DNA from: a bacterium
GTDB taxonomy: Bacteria > Bdellovibrionota_C > UBA2361 > SZUA-149 > JAEUWB01
Reading direction: 5' to 3'
Assembly: GCA_016786595.1 (NCBI GenBank)
Contig: JAEUWB010000049.1
Coordinates: 1-34,740, forward strand
DNA length: 34,740 nt
Shown in pieces: positions 7,745-16,522 of the stretch. Each line of letters begins with the position of its first letter. The stretch's first letter is position 1. The notes beneath the pieces were generated by a model. It had not been told where the DNA came from. It saw only the letters and a list, made by a program, of their open reading frames with translations, and did no database searches. A program made the position numbers and the translations under genes.

Positions 7745-9877
7745 CTAATACAACTTTTCGTATATCGCCTTCGTGGCAATTACGCGCTTCACGTAATCAC
7801 GCGTTTCTGGGTAGCCAATAAATTCGATCCAAACCTCTGTCCCTACATCAGGTGTGCGGCTAAGCCAGCGATTAACTGCTGCAGGTCCGGCATTGTAGGC
7901 GGCGATTGCCTGGACTTCATTGCCCGAAAATTGCTTGAGTAATTGTTTGAAATATTGTGCTCCAAGTCTGATATTGGTGCTCGGGTCATAGATGTTACCA
8001 GAAAATTTAGGGTTAAGATCTAAGACGGTTTTATCCATTAACTGTAATAAGCCCTTAGCTCCAGCTTTTGATTCTGCTTCCGCATTAAAAGCACTCTCAG
8101 TGCGCATTAATGCGGTTAATAGTTTCGGGTCCAAGCCATTAGCAACGGCTGCTTGTTTGATTTGTTCTTGATACTCTTGCGGGTATAGAATCTCTAAGAC
8201 TGCTCGTCTGCAACAGCTGTCAAGTTTGCTGTATTCAAGCTGGTTTGTTTCTCGGAAAATTTTAAGCAGTGCAGCGCTTTCGGTAATTAAATATTGTTGA
8301 GGGCTAATGGACTTAAGAATCGTCAGCCGCTGTAGTTCGCGTTTAAAGGTTTCTGTATTTAATGCCCCATCAATTGGATAACGGAAATTCACTTCGTGTT
8401 GCGCGAGGTCTTTTAGTCCTGCCGTTTTTAGTTGCTCAACTAAAGTAGTTAATGCTGGATCAATACTCGTTAAGCAAGGGGTGGCTTTGTTGCTTGACCC
8501 CGAACATTCAAAATTTATTGCGCTTGGTTGCGCTAAGAGTGAATAATAATCGGGCATCCAATCTTGCTCGGGTTGATCGTTAGCTTCTGTTTTAGGCACT
8601 CCGGTTTGACCCTGCGGCGCAAATTTTTCTGGATTAGTCTTTCTGGCCCAAAATCTTGCGTGTAAAAATTCGCTTTGAGCGTTTGGCAACTCCCGGGCAA
8701 GTTTTTCCATCGCCTCAAAATTATCAAGCGCTTTTTGTGTTTCATTATTCTGGCGATACAACCAGGCAAGTCGTCCAAAGGCGCGCACCTTGGTCAGGCC
8801 GTCCGGGAGTAACCGAATCGAACTCAGATAATTTTCCTCTGCATCTTTCAGCTCCTTAAGTTCTTCATAGATGCGTGCCTCAACATAATGCGCCTCTCCT
8901 AGTAGTGGGCTTTTGGGGAAGCGTTCCTTGAGCTGCGACAGAAAAGTTAAGGCCCGGTCGTGGTCGTTAATATTCCAGGCGTTGTTTGCAATCCGTAAAA
9001 TTGCCTCGTCTGCTGCCCCTTGTGGCCCGTCGGCACTAATTGAAAGTAGTAGTTGGTCGGCTGCGTCATTTTGCTGCTGCAAGCGTAAAAACTTTTCTGT
9101 AAATAATTTCAATTGGAATTGTGCTTGCACGTCTTTTTCGCCGTAAGCTTGTGCCAGTGATTTAATTAAATTAATGCCCGCTTCGTCATGCTTCTCTTTG
9201 AGTAGCAGCTTTAATTCATCAACTGCAGCAACGGGGTCATTAATCAGCCAGTCCTGGTTATGCTCAAGTGCCAGATGCAGTGCCTGACGGGCTTGAAAGG
9301 ATTTGGGAAATGCTGTGCGTAAAGATCTTAGTTCCTTGAGGGCGGACAAGACGTCTCCGGCGCGAATCAGGCTTTTTGCGCGGAGCAGTGAAAAGCGTGG
9401 TAATAAATCTTGTCGGCGAAAACGATTAATTTGCTTAAAAATGCTAGTCTGGTCAGCTGCAGAAAAGTCTAAATTTTGAATCTCCGCGATTTCTAATTTT
9501 AGAATCTGTGCTTCGATGCTGGCCGAACTTTGTTTTCCTATTTTCCCGAGCAATTGAAGAGCGCTATCGTATTGTTCTTGGACAAATAATGTTTTAGCTA
9601 AACCTAGCTTCGTCCAATCTGAGAATTCAGCGCTTTTACTGGCGCGTGTAAATTCAATTAATGCTGATTTGGCATCACCTTGACTTAAAGCCGCAAAGCC
9701 CTTGGCGATATAAGTTGTGCTGGGTTCGGAAACACGCTGCTTGAGGTAGAGCGTTAAAGCAACAACTATCAACCCTAGCGCCAACCAGAGCCAGGCAGAG
9801 CGTTGCTGCTGTTTTGAGCTAAAATTATTGCTCCCCAGATAGCGGTTTTGACTACGAGTGCTGAAGATTGAGCGCAT
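7745..9877 (-). CDS. TPR-containing soluble lytic transglycosylase (SLT/GH23)
   Basis: A 710-residue envelope enzyme. After a basic start it has one membrane anchor (WLWLALGLIVVALTLYL), then a long helical region with TPR-like pairs (e.g. GFAALSQGDAKSALIEF; DHDRALTFLSQLKERFPKSP). The C-terminal SLT domain has LLTALMRTESAFNAEAESKA with the catalytic Glu of 'RTESAF', AGAKGLLQLM, and NIRLGAQYFKQLL followed by AIAAYNAG. It cleaves murein glycan strands to 1,6-anhydro-muropeptides, the substrates later used by NagZ (encoded at 31.8 kb). I chose the ATG at 9877 because AGAAG precedes it and the protein then begins in the usual short basic form; the upstream ATG at 9946 would leave only 12 bp to the divergent prfA start. 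Confidence 0.88.
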   Translation of the reverse strand: MRSIFSTRSQNRYLGSNNFSSKQQQRSAWLWLALGLIVVALTLYLKQRVSEPSTTYIAKGFAALSQGDAKSALIEFTRASKSAEFSDWTKLGLAKTLFVQEQYDSALQLLGKIGKQSSASIEAQILKLEIAEIQNLDFSAADQTSIFKQINRFRRQDLLPRFSLLRAKSLIRAGDVLSALKELRSLRTAFPKSFQARQALHLALEHNQDWLINDPVAAVDELKLLLKEKHDEAGINLIKSLAQAYGEKDVQAQFQLKLFTEKFLRLQQQNDAADQLLLSISADGPQGAADEAILRIANNAWNINDHDRALTFLSQLKERFPKSPLLGEAHYVEARIYEELKELKDAEENYLSSIRLLPDGLTKVRAFGRLAWLYRQNNETQKALDNFEAMEKLARELPNAQSEFLHARFWARKTNPEKFAPQGQTGVPKTEANDQPEQDWMPDYYSLLAQPSAINFECSGSSNKATPCLTSIDPALTTLVEQLKTAGLKDLAQHEVNFRYPIDGALNTETFKRELQRLTILKSISPQQYLITESAALLKIFRETNQLEYSKLDSCCRRAVLEILYPQEYQEQIKQAAVANGLDPKLLTALMRTESAFNAEAESKAGAKGLLQLMDKTVLDLNPKFSGNIYDPSTNIRLGAQYFKQLLKQFSGNEVQAIAAYNAGPAAVNRWLSRTPDVGTEVWIEFIGYPETRDYVKRVIATKAIYEKLY

Positions 9878-9958
9878 TCTTCTGATTCTCACCTTGCCTA
9901 TTGAACCTAAAGCAAAAGGATAGTAGAAGGGCAAGCTTTCTGCCATACCTACAGTTAT

Positions 9959-11077
9959 ATGTTTGATAAAATTCAGATTCTAGAAAAGCGCTATGCTGAA
10001 CTCACGGAAATGCTCGGTGATCCGAGTGTGGTTTCCGACCGCGGCAAATTTCGCGAACTTTCTAAAGAGCACTCCGACCTTGCGCCGATTATTGTCTGCG
10101 CTGATAATCTCAAAAAAACTGAAGCTGCCCTCGAAGTCAATAAGGAACTCTTGCGCGAAACAGACGATGTGGAATTGCGCGAGCTTGCTCAAGAAGAGCA
10201 AAGTGGGCTGAGGCTGCAAATCGAAAACCTGCAAAAGGAATTGATCGAATACTTACTGCCTAAAGATCCTAACGATGAGAAGAATACGATTATCGAAATC
10301 CGTGCGGGCACTGGAGGTGATGAAGCAGGACTTTTTGCCGGTGAGCTTTTTCAAGCCTTCGCCAAATACGCTGAGAAGCGTCGCTGGAAAGTGGAGATTT
10401 TGTCTGTCTCTGATGCGACAGTTGGCGGCTATAAGGAAGTAATTTTTCAAATCATTGGTAAAGGCGCATTCAGTGCTTTTAAGTACGAAAGCGGTGTGCA
10501 TCGAGTGCAACGTGTGCCCAAAACTGAAACGCAAGGCCGCATTCACACCTCGACTATTACCGTAGCCGTATTGCCTGAAGCTGAAGAAGCCGATGTGGAA
10601 CTTTTAGATAAGGATTTACGAATTGACGTATTCCGGTCTTCTGGACCGGGTGGGCAAAGTGTAAATACAACTGACTCTGCGGTGCGCGTGACGCATATTC
10701 CCTCAGGTTTAGTGGTGACGTGCCAAGATGAGAAGTCGCAAATCAAGAATAAGGCTAAAGCGCTGAAAGTTCTGCGTGCACGCTTACTCAATCAAAAGCA
10801 AGAAGCCCTTGACGCTGAGCGTCGCGACAATCGTAAATCCCAAATCGGCACAGGTAGCCGCTCGGAACGCATTCGCACCTATAATTTCCCGCAAGGCCGT
10901 GTCACCGACCATCGCATCGGACTCACACTCTACCAAGTAGATCTTGTCATGGCAGGAGACCTCGACTTAGTAATTGTTCCACTTCAAGATTATGCCCGTG
11001 AAGAAGCGCTACGCGCTGAAACTGGCCAACCTGCAAAAGCCCCGACAAAGGCCGCAGATGACAGTGACGAGGATTGA
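9959..11077 (+). CDS. prfA: Peptide chain release factor 1
   Basis: The 372-residue protein has the RF1 domain order: N-terminal helices, IIEIRAGTGGDEAGLFAGEL (110-130), the codon-recognition loop HRVQRVPKTETQGRIHTS and the peptidyl-hydrolysis motif GGQ at 231-233 in SSGPGGQSVNTTDSAVR. RF1 reads UAA and UAG through a P-x-T tripeptide, here PKT at 187-189; RF2 would show SPF. Lys at the middle position is less usual than Ala or Val. It is the first gene of the rightward run and overlaps prmC by 20 bp. PrmC methylates the Gln of GGQ, so enzyme and target are coupled. The length excludes the longer, frameshifted RF2. No strong ribosome-binding site is seen before the ATG. Confidence 0.97.
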   Translation: MFDKIQILEKRYAELTEMLGDPSVVSDRGKFRELSKEHSDLAPIIVCADNLKKTEAALEVNKELLRETDDVELRELAQEEQSGLRLQIENLQKELIEYLLPKDPNDEKNTIIEIRAGTGGDEAGLFAGELFQAFAKYAEKRRWKVEILSVSDATVGGYKEVIFQIIGKGAFSAFKYESGVHRVQRVPKTETQGRIHTSTITVAVLPEAEEADVELLDKDLRIDVFRSSGPGGQSVNTTDSAVRVTHIPSGLVVTCQDEKSQIKNKAKALKVLRARLLNQKQEALDAERRDNRKSQIGTGSRSERIRTYNFPQGRVTDHRIGLTLYQVDLVMAGDLDLVIVPLQDYAREEALRAETGQPAKAPTKAADDSDED

Positions 11078-11966
11078 TCTTTTTAGAAAACTTGCCGCAA
11101 GCCTGAAGGAGAATCCTGAGCAGGAGGCGCAGTGGATTTTGGCTCATGTTCTAGGGATCGATCAACACCAACTCTTAAGCGATTTTGGCGCAGAACTTTC
11201 TGTGGCACATCAGGCGGAATGCTTACGCATTCAAGGGGAGCGTTTAGCCGGAAAACCTTTGGCCTATGTTCTCGGCGAGTCCGAGTTCTGGGGACGTAAA
11301 TTTAAGGTTAGCCCGGCGGTTTTAATTCCGCGTCCCGAGACAGAAGAGCTAGTGGAACTTGCCCTGAAGTATTTAGCAAATACTGGTGGAGTGGATGTAA
11401 TTATTGATGTCGGCACAGGCAGCGGAGTTATTGCGATCACGCTTGCGCTGGAGAGCAATACTCCAAAAGTCTACGGTTTAGAAATTAGTCCCGAAGCGCT
11501 TGTGATTGCTCGGCAGAATGCTGCGCTCAACGTAACCGAATTTTTGGGTAAATCAACTACACTTACTTTTTTGGAAAGCAATTTGCTTGAAAAGTTGGAT
11601 ACTTCAGATTTGGGTGATCAAGGGGTAAAGCGCGCATTAATTGTTGCCAATTTGCCATATGTCTCTACTACAGAAGAACTTCCAGTTTCGGTGATTGACT
11701 TCGAACCAAAGCTTGCCCTTTTTGCCGAGTCAGATGGTTTAGCCTTGGTTGAGAGGCTTTTAGTAGAAGTTCAGGAGCTAGCTTCAGGCTTAAAGTCAGT
11801 CAATTCTCCTAAAGCATTACTGCCCGAAGAAACCTGCATTTTCCTTGAAATTGGATATACGCAGGCAAATCGTGTAGTATCGACGGCTCTAAAGCTGGGG
11901 TATGGCAAAACTGAGATTTTCCAGGATTTATCTGGGAAAGATCGTTTCGTATTAATTAAACGTTAA
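11058..11966 (+). CDS. prmC: Release factor glutamine methyltransferase
   Basis: This 302-residue protein has the HemK/PrmC layout: an N-terminal helical domain (~1-75) that binds the release factor, FKVSPAVLIPRPETEELVE (the family's 'vLIPRPETE' at ~88-96), and the SAM-binding motif IIDVGTGSGVIAITLA (~115-130). The active-site tetrapeptide is at 198-201 and the domain ends in DRFVLIKR. It N5-methylates Gln of the GGQ loop in RF1 and RF2. The catalytic motif is NLPY rather than the family's usual NPPY. The ATG at 11058 lies inside prfA in another frame, so the two are translationally coupled; the longer frame upstream, from 10974, is prfA shadow. murA starts 6 bp downstream. Confidence 0.94.
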   Translation: MTVTRIDLFRKLAASLKENPEQEAQWILAHVLGIDQHQLLSDFGAELSVAHQAECLRIQGERLAGKPLAYVLGESEFWGRKFKVSPAVLIPRPETEELVELALKYLANTGGVDVIIDVGTGSGVIAITLALESNTPKVYGLEISPEALVIARQNAALNVTEFLGKSTTLTFLESNLLEKLDTSDLGDQGVKRALIVANLPYVSTTEELPVSVIDFEPKLALFAESDGLALVERLLVEVQELASGLKSVNSPKALLPEETCIFLEIGYTQANRVVSTALKLGYGKTEIFQDLSGKDRFVLIKR

Positions 11967-11971
11967 AACGC

Positions 11972-13258
11972 ATGGAATCATTAATTATTAAAGCTGGAAA
12001 TCCACTTCGTGGAGAAGTCAAGGTGTCTGGAGCTAAAAACTCAGCCCTGCCTTTAATGATTGCAACTCTGCTTTCACGCGAAACTTGCGCACTTTCGAAC
12101 GTCCCCAATCTTGAAGATATCCATGTGATGGTTAGATTGCTCCGTTCCTTTGGGGCAAAAGTTGAATTCAAGGGACAGACCCTTAAGGTTACTGCTTCAG
12201 ATTTAACTTCCAGTGCGGCGCCATACAGTCTTGTAAAATTAATTCGCGCTTCATTTTGGGTTTTAGGACCTTTGGTCGCACGCACAGGCTATGCGCGAGT
12301 GGCGCTTCCTGGCGGGGATGCAATTGGCACTCGCCCTGTCGATCTACATTTAAAAGGTCTACAGCAATTTGGCATCGAAGTGCGCCAAGAACATGGCGCA
12401 GTAATTGCTGAAGCACCTGGCGAGCTTACTCCTGCAGAAATTAATCTTGAATTCCCATCTGTGGGCGCAACGCAACATTTGTTATTAACTGCCGCACTTG
12501 TGCCGGGAGTAACGACGATTCGAGGAGCCGCGCGCGAGCCGGAAATTTCAGAAGTTGCTGAGTATATCTCTGCGATGGGCGCTCACGTTGAAGGTATTGG
12601 CGAGAGCACATTAAAAATTCATGGCACCAAAGAACTAGGAAGTGTTACGCGTTCAATTGGCGGCGACAGAATCGAGGCTGCCACCTACTTAATTGCCGGA
12701 GCAATGACAGGTGGAAATGTCACTGTGCAGGGGATTAGCCCTAACTATCTCGGTGCAACCTTAGATCTACTTGAAAAAATGGGCTGTGAAGTCATGACCA
12801 AAGACCATAGCGTTACGGTCAGTCAGAGTGGGGGCTTGCAGCCAGTTTCCTTTCATACCGGACCATTTCCGCAAACTGCTACCGACGTGCAGCCACTTTT
12901 TATGGCGGCCTTGACCATGGCAGCTGGAAAAAGTGAAATCGAGGAAACGGTTTTTGAAAATCGCTTTGGCCATGTTGCCGAGTATCGTCGGCTTGGAGCA
13001 AAGATTTCAACCCATGGGGGCAAGGCTATCATCGAAGGCGGAACGCTACTAAGTGGTGCCCCGGTAGAAGCGCGAGATATTCGCGCCGCGGCAGGTCTTG
13101 TTTTGCTGGGACTTGTTGCGCAAGGGGAAACTGAAATTCAAGAAATCCACCACCTCGACAGGGGGTATGATTCTTTAGTCGATAAATTCAAAAGTTTAGG
13201 CGCGAATCTAAAACGTGTGCCCTTGATTGATGGCCGCGAAATTGTTGTCGGTTGCTGA
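11972..13258 (+). CDS. murA: UDP-GlcNAc 1-carboxyvinyltransferase (fosfomycin-insensitive type)
   Basis: MurA carries out the first committed step of peptidoglycan synthesis, joining phosphoenolpyruvate to UDP-GlcNAc in the cytosol. The 428 residues cover both inverted alpha/beta lobes, with SGAKNSALP (Lys22, Asn23), the mobile loop ALPGGDAIGTRPVDLHLKGL (111-130), NLEFPSVGATQHLL, and AADIRA-like ARDIRAAAGLVL near the end. The loop residue that is Cys115 in E. coli is Asp116 here (GAT at 12317-12319). Fosfomycin alkylates that Cys, and Asp variants as in Mycobacterium and Chlamydia are resistant. The gene lies 6 bp after prmC and its end is close to the start of the next gene, so it is co-transcribed. 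Confidence 0.97.
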   Translation: MESLIIKAGNPLRGEVKVSGAKNSALPLMIATLLSRETCALSNVPNLEDIHVMVRLLRSFGAKVEFKGQTLKVTASDLTSSAAPYSLVKLIRASFWVLGPLVARTGYARVALPGGDAIGTRPVDLHLKGLQQFGIEVRQEHGAVIAEAPGELTPAEINLEFPSVGATQHLLLTAALVPGVTTIRGAAREPEISEVAEYISAMGAHVEGIGESTLKIHGTKELGSVTRSIGGDRIEAATYLIAGAMTGGNVTVQGISPNYLGATLDLLEKMGCEVMTKDHSVTVSQSGGLQPVSFHTGPFPQTATDVQPLFMAALTMAAGKSEIEETVFENRFGHVAEYRRLGAKISTHGGKAIIEGGTLLSGAPVEARDIRAAAGLVLLGLVAQGETEIQEIHHLDRGYDSLVDKFKSLGANLKRVPLIDGREIVVGC

Positions 13259-13263
13259 CGACC

Positions 13264-13935
13264 ATGAAACAAATTCCACTTCGATTAGAACAGTCAAGCT
13301 ATAACGCAGAGCGCTTTTTTGTGCTGCACAGTGGAGTGATCACGGCTTACGAAGCTTTAATGCAGTTAGTCGAGAGTCTGGTCTTAGTTGAAAGGAAATT
13401 TGCCCCTGTTTTTATTTACGGCCAATCAGGAACCGGAAAGAGTCATTTTTTAAGTGTAATTCTTGAGCGCGCTCGAGAGCTTGGCGTACTAGAGTTACTG
13501 AGTTACTTTGATCAAAATCTTGGTGCGCATGAAGATTCTTGGGCTTCTGAATTTGTTGCAAAATATGAAAGTGTAAAAGCTCAAAATGGCCTGATGATCA
13601 TTTGCTCGCAAGTGCACCCTAGTAAATTCTCCACTAATCCACACATTCAAAGTCGTATTCAAACCACGGAGATTTTGGAACTAAATTTTCCTACTAGCGT
13701 AGAGTTAAAGCCGATTTTAGAGGCGATTTTGACAAAGCGGGGCTTAAAGCTACCGCAAGATATGCTGGATAAAATTGCCAAGCACAGCACTCGAGACCTT
13801 TTGTCATTCGACGTTGTTTTTAGTAGGCTTAACGAACTTTTACTTGAAGACAGTAAATCATTGCGATCGCAACACGGTCGCAAACTTGTAAGCTCGGCAT
13901 TGAAATTCGGCTTGCAAGATAAACTTGGAGGATAA
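13264..13935 (+). CDS. DnaA/Hda-like P-loop protein with degenerate Walker B
   Basis: The 223-residue protein resembles the DnaA/Hda AAA+ group: an N-terminal stretch with RFFVLHSGVITAYEAL, Walker A YGQSGTGKSHFL (GQSGTGKS at 53-60), the sensor-like segment GLMIICSQVHPSKFSTNPHIQSRI that parallels Hda's 'sG...P....lpdL.SRl', and a C-terminal lid with ILTKRGLKLPQDMLDKIAKHSTRDLLSFDVVFSRL. Only about 40 residues separate Walker A from the post-Walker-B region, and the expected 'hhhIDD' is replaced by VLELLSYFDQNL, so ATP hydrolysis may be lost. Hda regulates DnaA after initiation; that role here is inferred. ATG 13264 is preferred over the in-frame TTG at 13252, which overlaps murA. fabF follows after 9 bp. 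Confidence 0.7.
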   Translation: MKQIPLRLEQSSYNAERFFVLHSGVITAYEALMQLVESLVLVERKFAPVFIYGQSGTGKSHFLSVILERARELGVLELLSYFDQNLGAHEDSWASEFVAKYESVKAQNGLMIICSQVHPSKFSTNPHIQSRIQTTEILELNFPTSVELKPILEAILTKRGLKLPQDMLDKIAKHSTRDLLSFDVVFSRLNELLLEDSKSLRSQHGRKLVSSALKFGLQDKLGG

Positions 13936-13944
13936 AATAATTGT

Positions 13945-15183
13945 ATGAGCGCAAGACGTGTTGTCATTACTGGATTGGGGATGTTAAGTCCTGTTGGTAA
14001 CGATGTAAAAACTTCATGGCAAAATCTCACTTCTGGTGTCTCGGGCGTTGCTCGCATTGCCGGCTTTGATGCGTCCAATCAAACTAGCCAAATTGCTGCC
14101 GAAGTGAAAAATTTTCAACCCAATATGCCCCCAGCTGAGGCCAAGCGTTACGACCGCTTCTCGCTCTTTGCTTTGAGCGCTGCAGAGGAAGCTTGGAACG
14201 ATTCCGGATTAAGTAGCGCAAGCTATGACCCAACGCGTTTTGGCGTGATTTTTGGCATCGGCATCGGCGGGCTCCCGGTCATGGAAGAAAACTGTAGGGC
14301 GCTTTTTGAAGACGGACCAAGGAAAGTCTCTCCGTTTTTAATTCCCAAAATGATTTCTAACCTTGGCCCAGGAAACGTGGCCATTAAATACGGGCTACAA
14401 GGTGTTAACTATACAGTGACGAGTGCTTGCACTTCAGGAACGCATGCCATTGGTGAAGCTTTCCGTATGATTCGTGATGGATTGCAAGACGCCTTGATTA
14501 CTGGTGGCATGGAAGCTTCAGTTACTCCGCTTGCAGTTGCAGGCTTTGCTCGAATGAAAGCACTTTCTACTCGTAATGATGATCCCACCAGGGCAAGTCG
14601 ACCTTTTGACCGTGACCGCGACGGCTTCGTGATTGCTGAAGGCGCTGGAATTTTAATTCTGGAAGAGCTTGAAGCTGCAAAAAAACGTGGCGCGAAAATT
14701 TATGCAGAAGTTGTTGGTTACGGATTTTCCTGTGACGCGCATCACATTACGGCCCCCGCAGAAGATGGAGCAGGCGCAAGAAACTGTATGAAGGGCGCGC
14801 TTAACTTTGGTAAGCTAAACACAACCGACGTGACTTACATCAACGCTCACGGCACTTCTACGCCGATTAATGACCCGGCAGAGACTGCGGCAATTAAAGC
14901 TGTTTTTGGTGAACATGCTAAAAAAGGACTGATTGTAAGTTCAACGAAATCAATGACCGGGCATGCTCTCGGTGGAGCAGGTGGCTTGGAAGGAGTAATT
15001 CTTGCCAAGTCAATTCAAACCAGCATCATTCCGCCGACAGTTAATCTGGAAAACCCCGACGAAGGCTGTGACCTTGATTACTGTGCTAACACTGCGCGCG
15101 AGATCGGCGTAAATGTTGCGATTTCGAATTCCTTTGGATTTGGTGGAACCAATGCAACAATCGCATTTAAGAGGTTCAACTAA
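13945..15183 (+). CDS. fabF: Beta-ketoacyl-ACP synthase II
   Basis: The 412-residue thiolase-fold enzyme has the KAS I/II signature. Cys162 sits in TVTSACTSGTHAIGEA, the two active-site histidines are in INAHGTSTPINDPAET and in TKSMTGHALGGAGG (with the preceding Lys), and the C-terminal Phe/Gly gate is SNSFGFGGTNA. The Cys-His-His triad separates it from FabH. It elongates acyl-ACP with malonyl-ACP in type II fatty acid synthesis. It follows the Hda-like gene by 9 bp, with GGAGG at 13927-13931 placed rather far (about 13 nt) from the ATG, and overlaps fabH by one base (TAATG). No acpP or fabD/fabG lies in the window, so this is a partial fab cluster. Confidence 0.97.
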   Translation: MSARRVVITGLGMLSPVGNDVKTSWQNLTSGVSGVARIAGFDASNQTSQIAAEVKNFQPNMPPAEAKRYDRFSLFALSAAEEAWNDSGLSSASYDPTRFGVIFGIGIGGLPVMEENCRALFEDGPRKVSPFLIPKMISNLGPGNVAIKYGLQGVNYTVTSACTSGTHAIGEAFRMIRDGLQDALITGGMEASVTPLAVAGFARMKALSTRNDDPTRASRPFDRDRDGFVIAEGAGILILEELEAAKKRGAKIYAEVVGYGFSCDAHHITAPAEDGAGARNCMKGALNFGKLNTTDVTYINAHGTSTPINDPAETAAIKAVFGEHAKKGLIVSSTKSMTGHALGGAGGLEGVILAKSIQTSIIPPTVNLENPDEGCDLDYCANTAREIGVNVAISNSFGFGGTNATIAFKRFN

Positions 15184-16226
15184 TGTCCACAGAAGCGCTG
15201 CTCAGAGTTAGAAGCTTCATCAGCGGCTCTGGAATGAATGTTCCCGACCGTGTTGTGCCAAACACTCACTTTGCCTCTTATCTTGAGACCAGTGATGAGT
15301 GGATTCGCGAGCGCACGGGTATTAAAGAACGCCGTTGGACCGATGATCCCAGCCTCACTGCATCTGAGCTTGCTCTACCTGCCGCAGAACAAGCTTTGAA
15401 GAAAGCCGGACTTACTGCTTCAGATATTGACGGAATTGTTTTTGCGACGGTTACTCCCGATGCAGTATTCCCAAGCTGCGCCTGCTTGCTTCAGCAAAAA
15501 TTAGGCATCGGGCCTTGCCTGGCTTTTGATTTGAATGCTGTTTGTTCGGGGTTTGTTTACGCATTAACGGTTGCTGATTCTTTTATCCATCGTGGCATTT
15601 GTAAAAACGTCCTTGTCGTTGGCTCGGAACTATATAGTAAAATTGTAAATCCCAATGATCGCTCAACCTGCGTCTTATTCGGTGACGGGGCTGGGGCCGT
15701 TGTCTTGTCAGCCCATGCTCAGACACTGGAAACAACTTCCAAGAATTCTAAAACTACACGCGGCATTTACTTAAGCGAACTTCATGCTGATGGGAATTAT
15801 AAAACAATTCTTTCTTGCGCACCCGATGGTGGAACCGCTAAAGACGCAGTCCAGGTTACGCCACCTGCAGACGACAGAAACTACATTCTCATGGCGGGCA
15901 AGGAAGTCTTTAAGCTCGCTGTGCGCGGCATCGCTGAAGTTTCTTCTAACGTTTTACGGAGAACAGGTTTCACGGTTTCTGATGTCGATCTTTTTGTTGT
16001 GCATCAAGCCAATCAACGCATCATCCAATCTGTGGCAAAGCAACTTGATATTCCCGATCAAAAAATCCCCATGAATGTTGAGCGCTATGGCAATACTAGC
16101 GCTGCAAGTATTCCACTATTGCTAGCTGAACTTGAAGCTGAAGGGCGGTTGAAGCCTGGTATGCTGGTGCTGCTCTCCGCGTTCGGCGGCGGAGTTACAT
16201 GGGGTGCTACGCTCCTCCGCTGGTAA
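15183..16226 (+). CDS. fabH: Beta-ketoacyl-ACP synthase III
   Basis: FabH starts fatty-acid synthesis by condensing an acyl-CoA with malonyl-ACP. The 347 residues include SDEWIRERTGIKERR (~36-51), Cys121 in LNAVCSGFVYAL, the oxyanion/phosphopantetheine region FGDGAGAVVL, the His of VHQAN and the Asn of YGNTSAASIP, completing the Cys-His-Asn triad, and a closing LSAFGGGVTWGATLL. The insert at ~180-205 (ETTSKNSKTTRG..) makes it slightly longer than the common 317-330 residues. The start codon overlaps the fabF stop by one base, so translation is coupled. It is the last gene of the prfA-to-fabH run; no classic terminator follows, only the repeat-bearing intergenic stretch. Confidence 0.97.
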   Translation: MSTEALLRVRSFISGSGMNVPDRVVPNTHFASYLETSDEWIRERTGIKERRWTDDPSLTASELALPAAEQALKKAGLTASDIDGIVFATVTPDAVFPSCACLLQQKLGIGPCLAFDLNAVCSGFVYALTVADSFIHRGICKNVLVVGSELYSKIVNPNDRSTCVLFGDGAGAVVLSAHAQTLETTSKNSKTTRGIYLSELHADGNYKTILSCAPDGGTAKDAVQVTPPADDRNYILMAGKEVFKLAVRGIAEVSSNVLRRTGFTVSDVDLFVVHQANQRIIQSVAKQLDIPDQKIPMNVERYGNTSAASIPLLLAELEAEGRLKPGMLVLLSAFGGGVTWGATLLRW

Positions 16227-16276
16227 TCGAGGGGCATATTTGAGCAAATACTTCGTTGCGGAAGATTTTTTCTCTG

Positions 16277-16516
16277 CCTCGTTTATTATAATAAAGTCGG
16301 CATCGAAAAAAATTTCCGCGCCTCGTCTTTGCCTCAAATTTGACCCTCGATTGCACTATCTAGTCCTCGCAATCTTTCTTCCTCGTCTTCAGCTTAAATC
16401 TGTTCGCTTTTTATATTGCCGGGTCCAAAAAAATTAATCTGCCTCGTCTTTCACTAAAAATTCTCTTCCAGATAGACATAATCAGTGTTTAAACGTTTTT
16501 ACTTTCCGCGCCTCGT
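16277..16516. repeat. Degenerate array of CCTCGT-containing short repeats
   Basis: CCTCGT recurs at 16277, 16321, 16381, 16442 and 16511 (steps of 44, 60, 61 and 69 bp), mostly preceded by GC/CCGCG and followed by CTTT or TTT. A second word, aaatctgttcgctttt, is found near 16396 and again near 16550. The area has no gene of its own. It looks like a decayed tandem array; function unknown. Confidence 0.5.
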
Positions 16517-16522
16517 TCCTTG

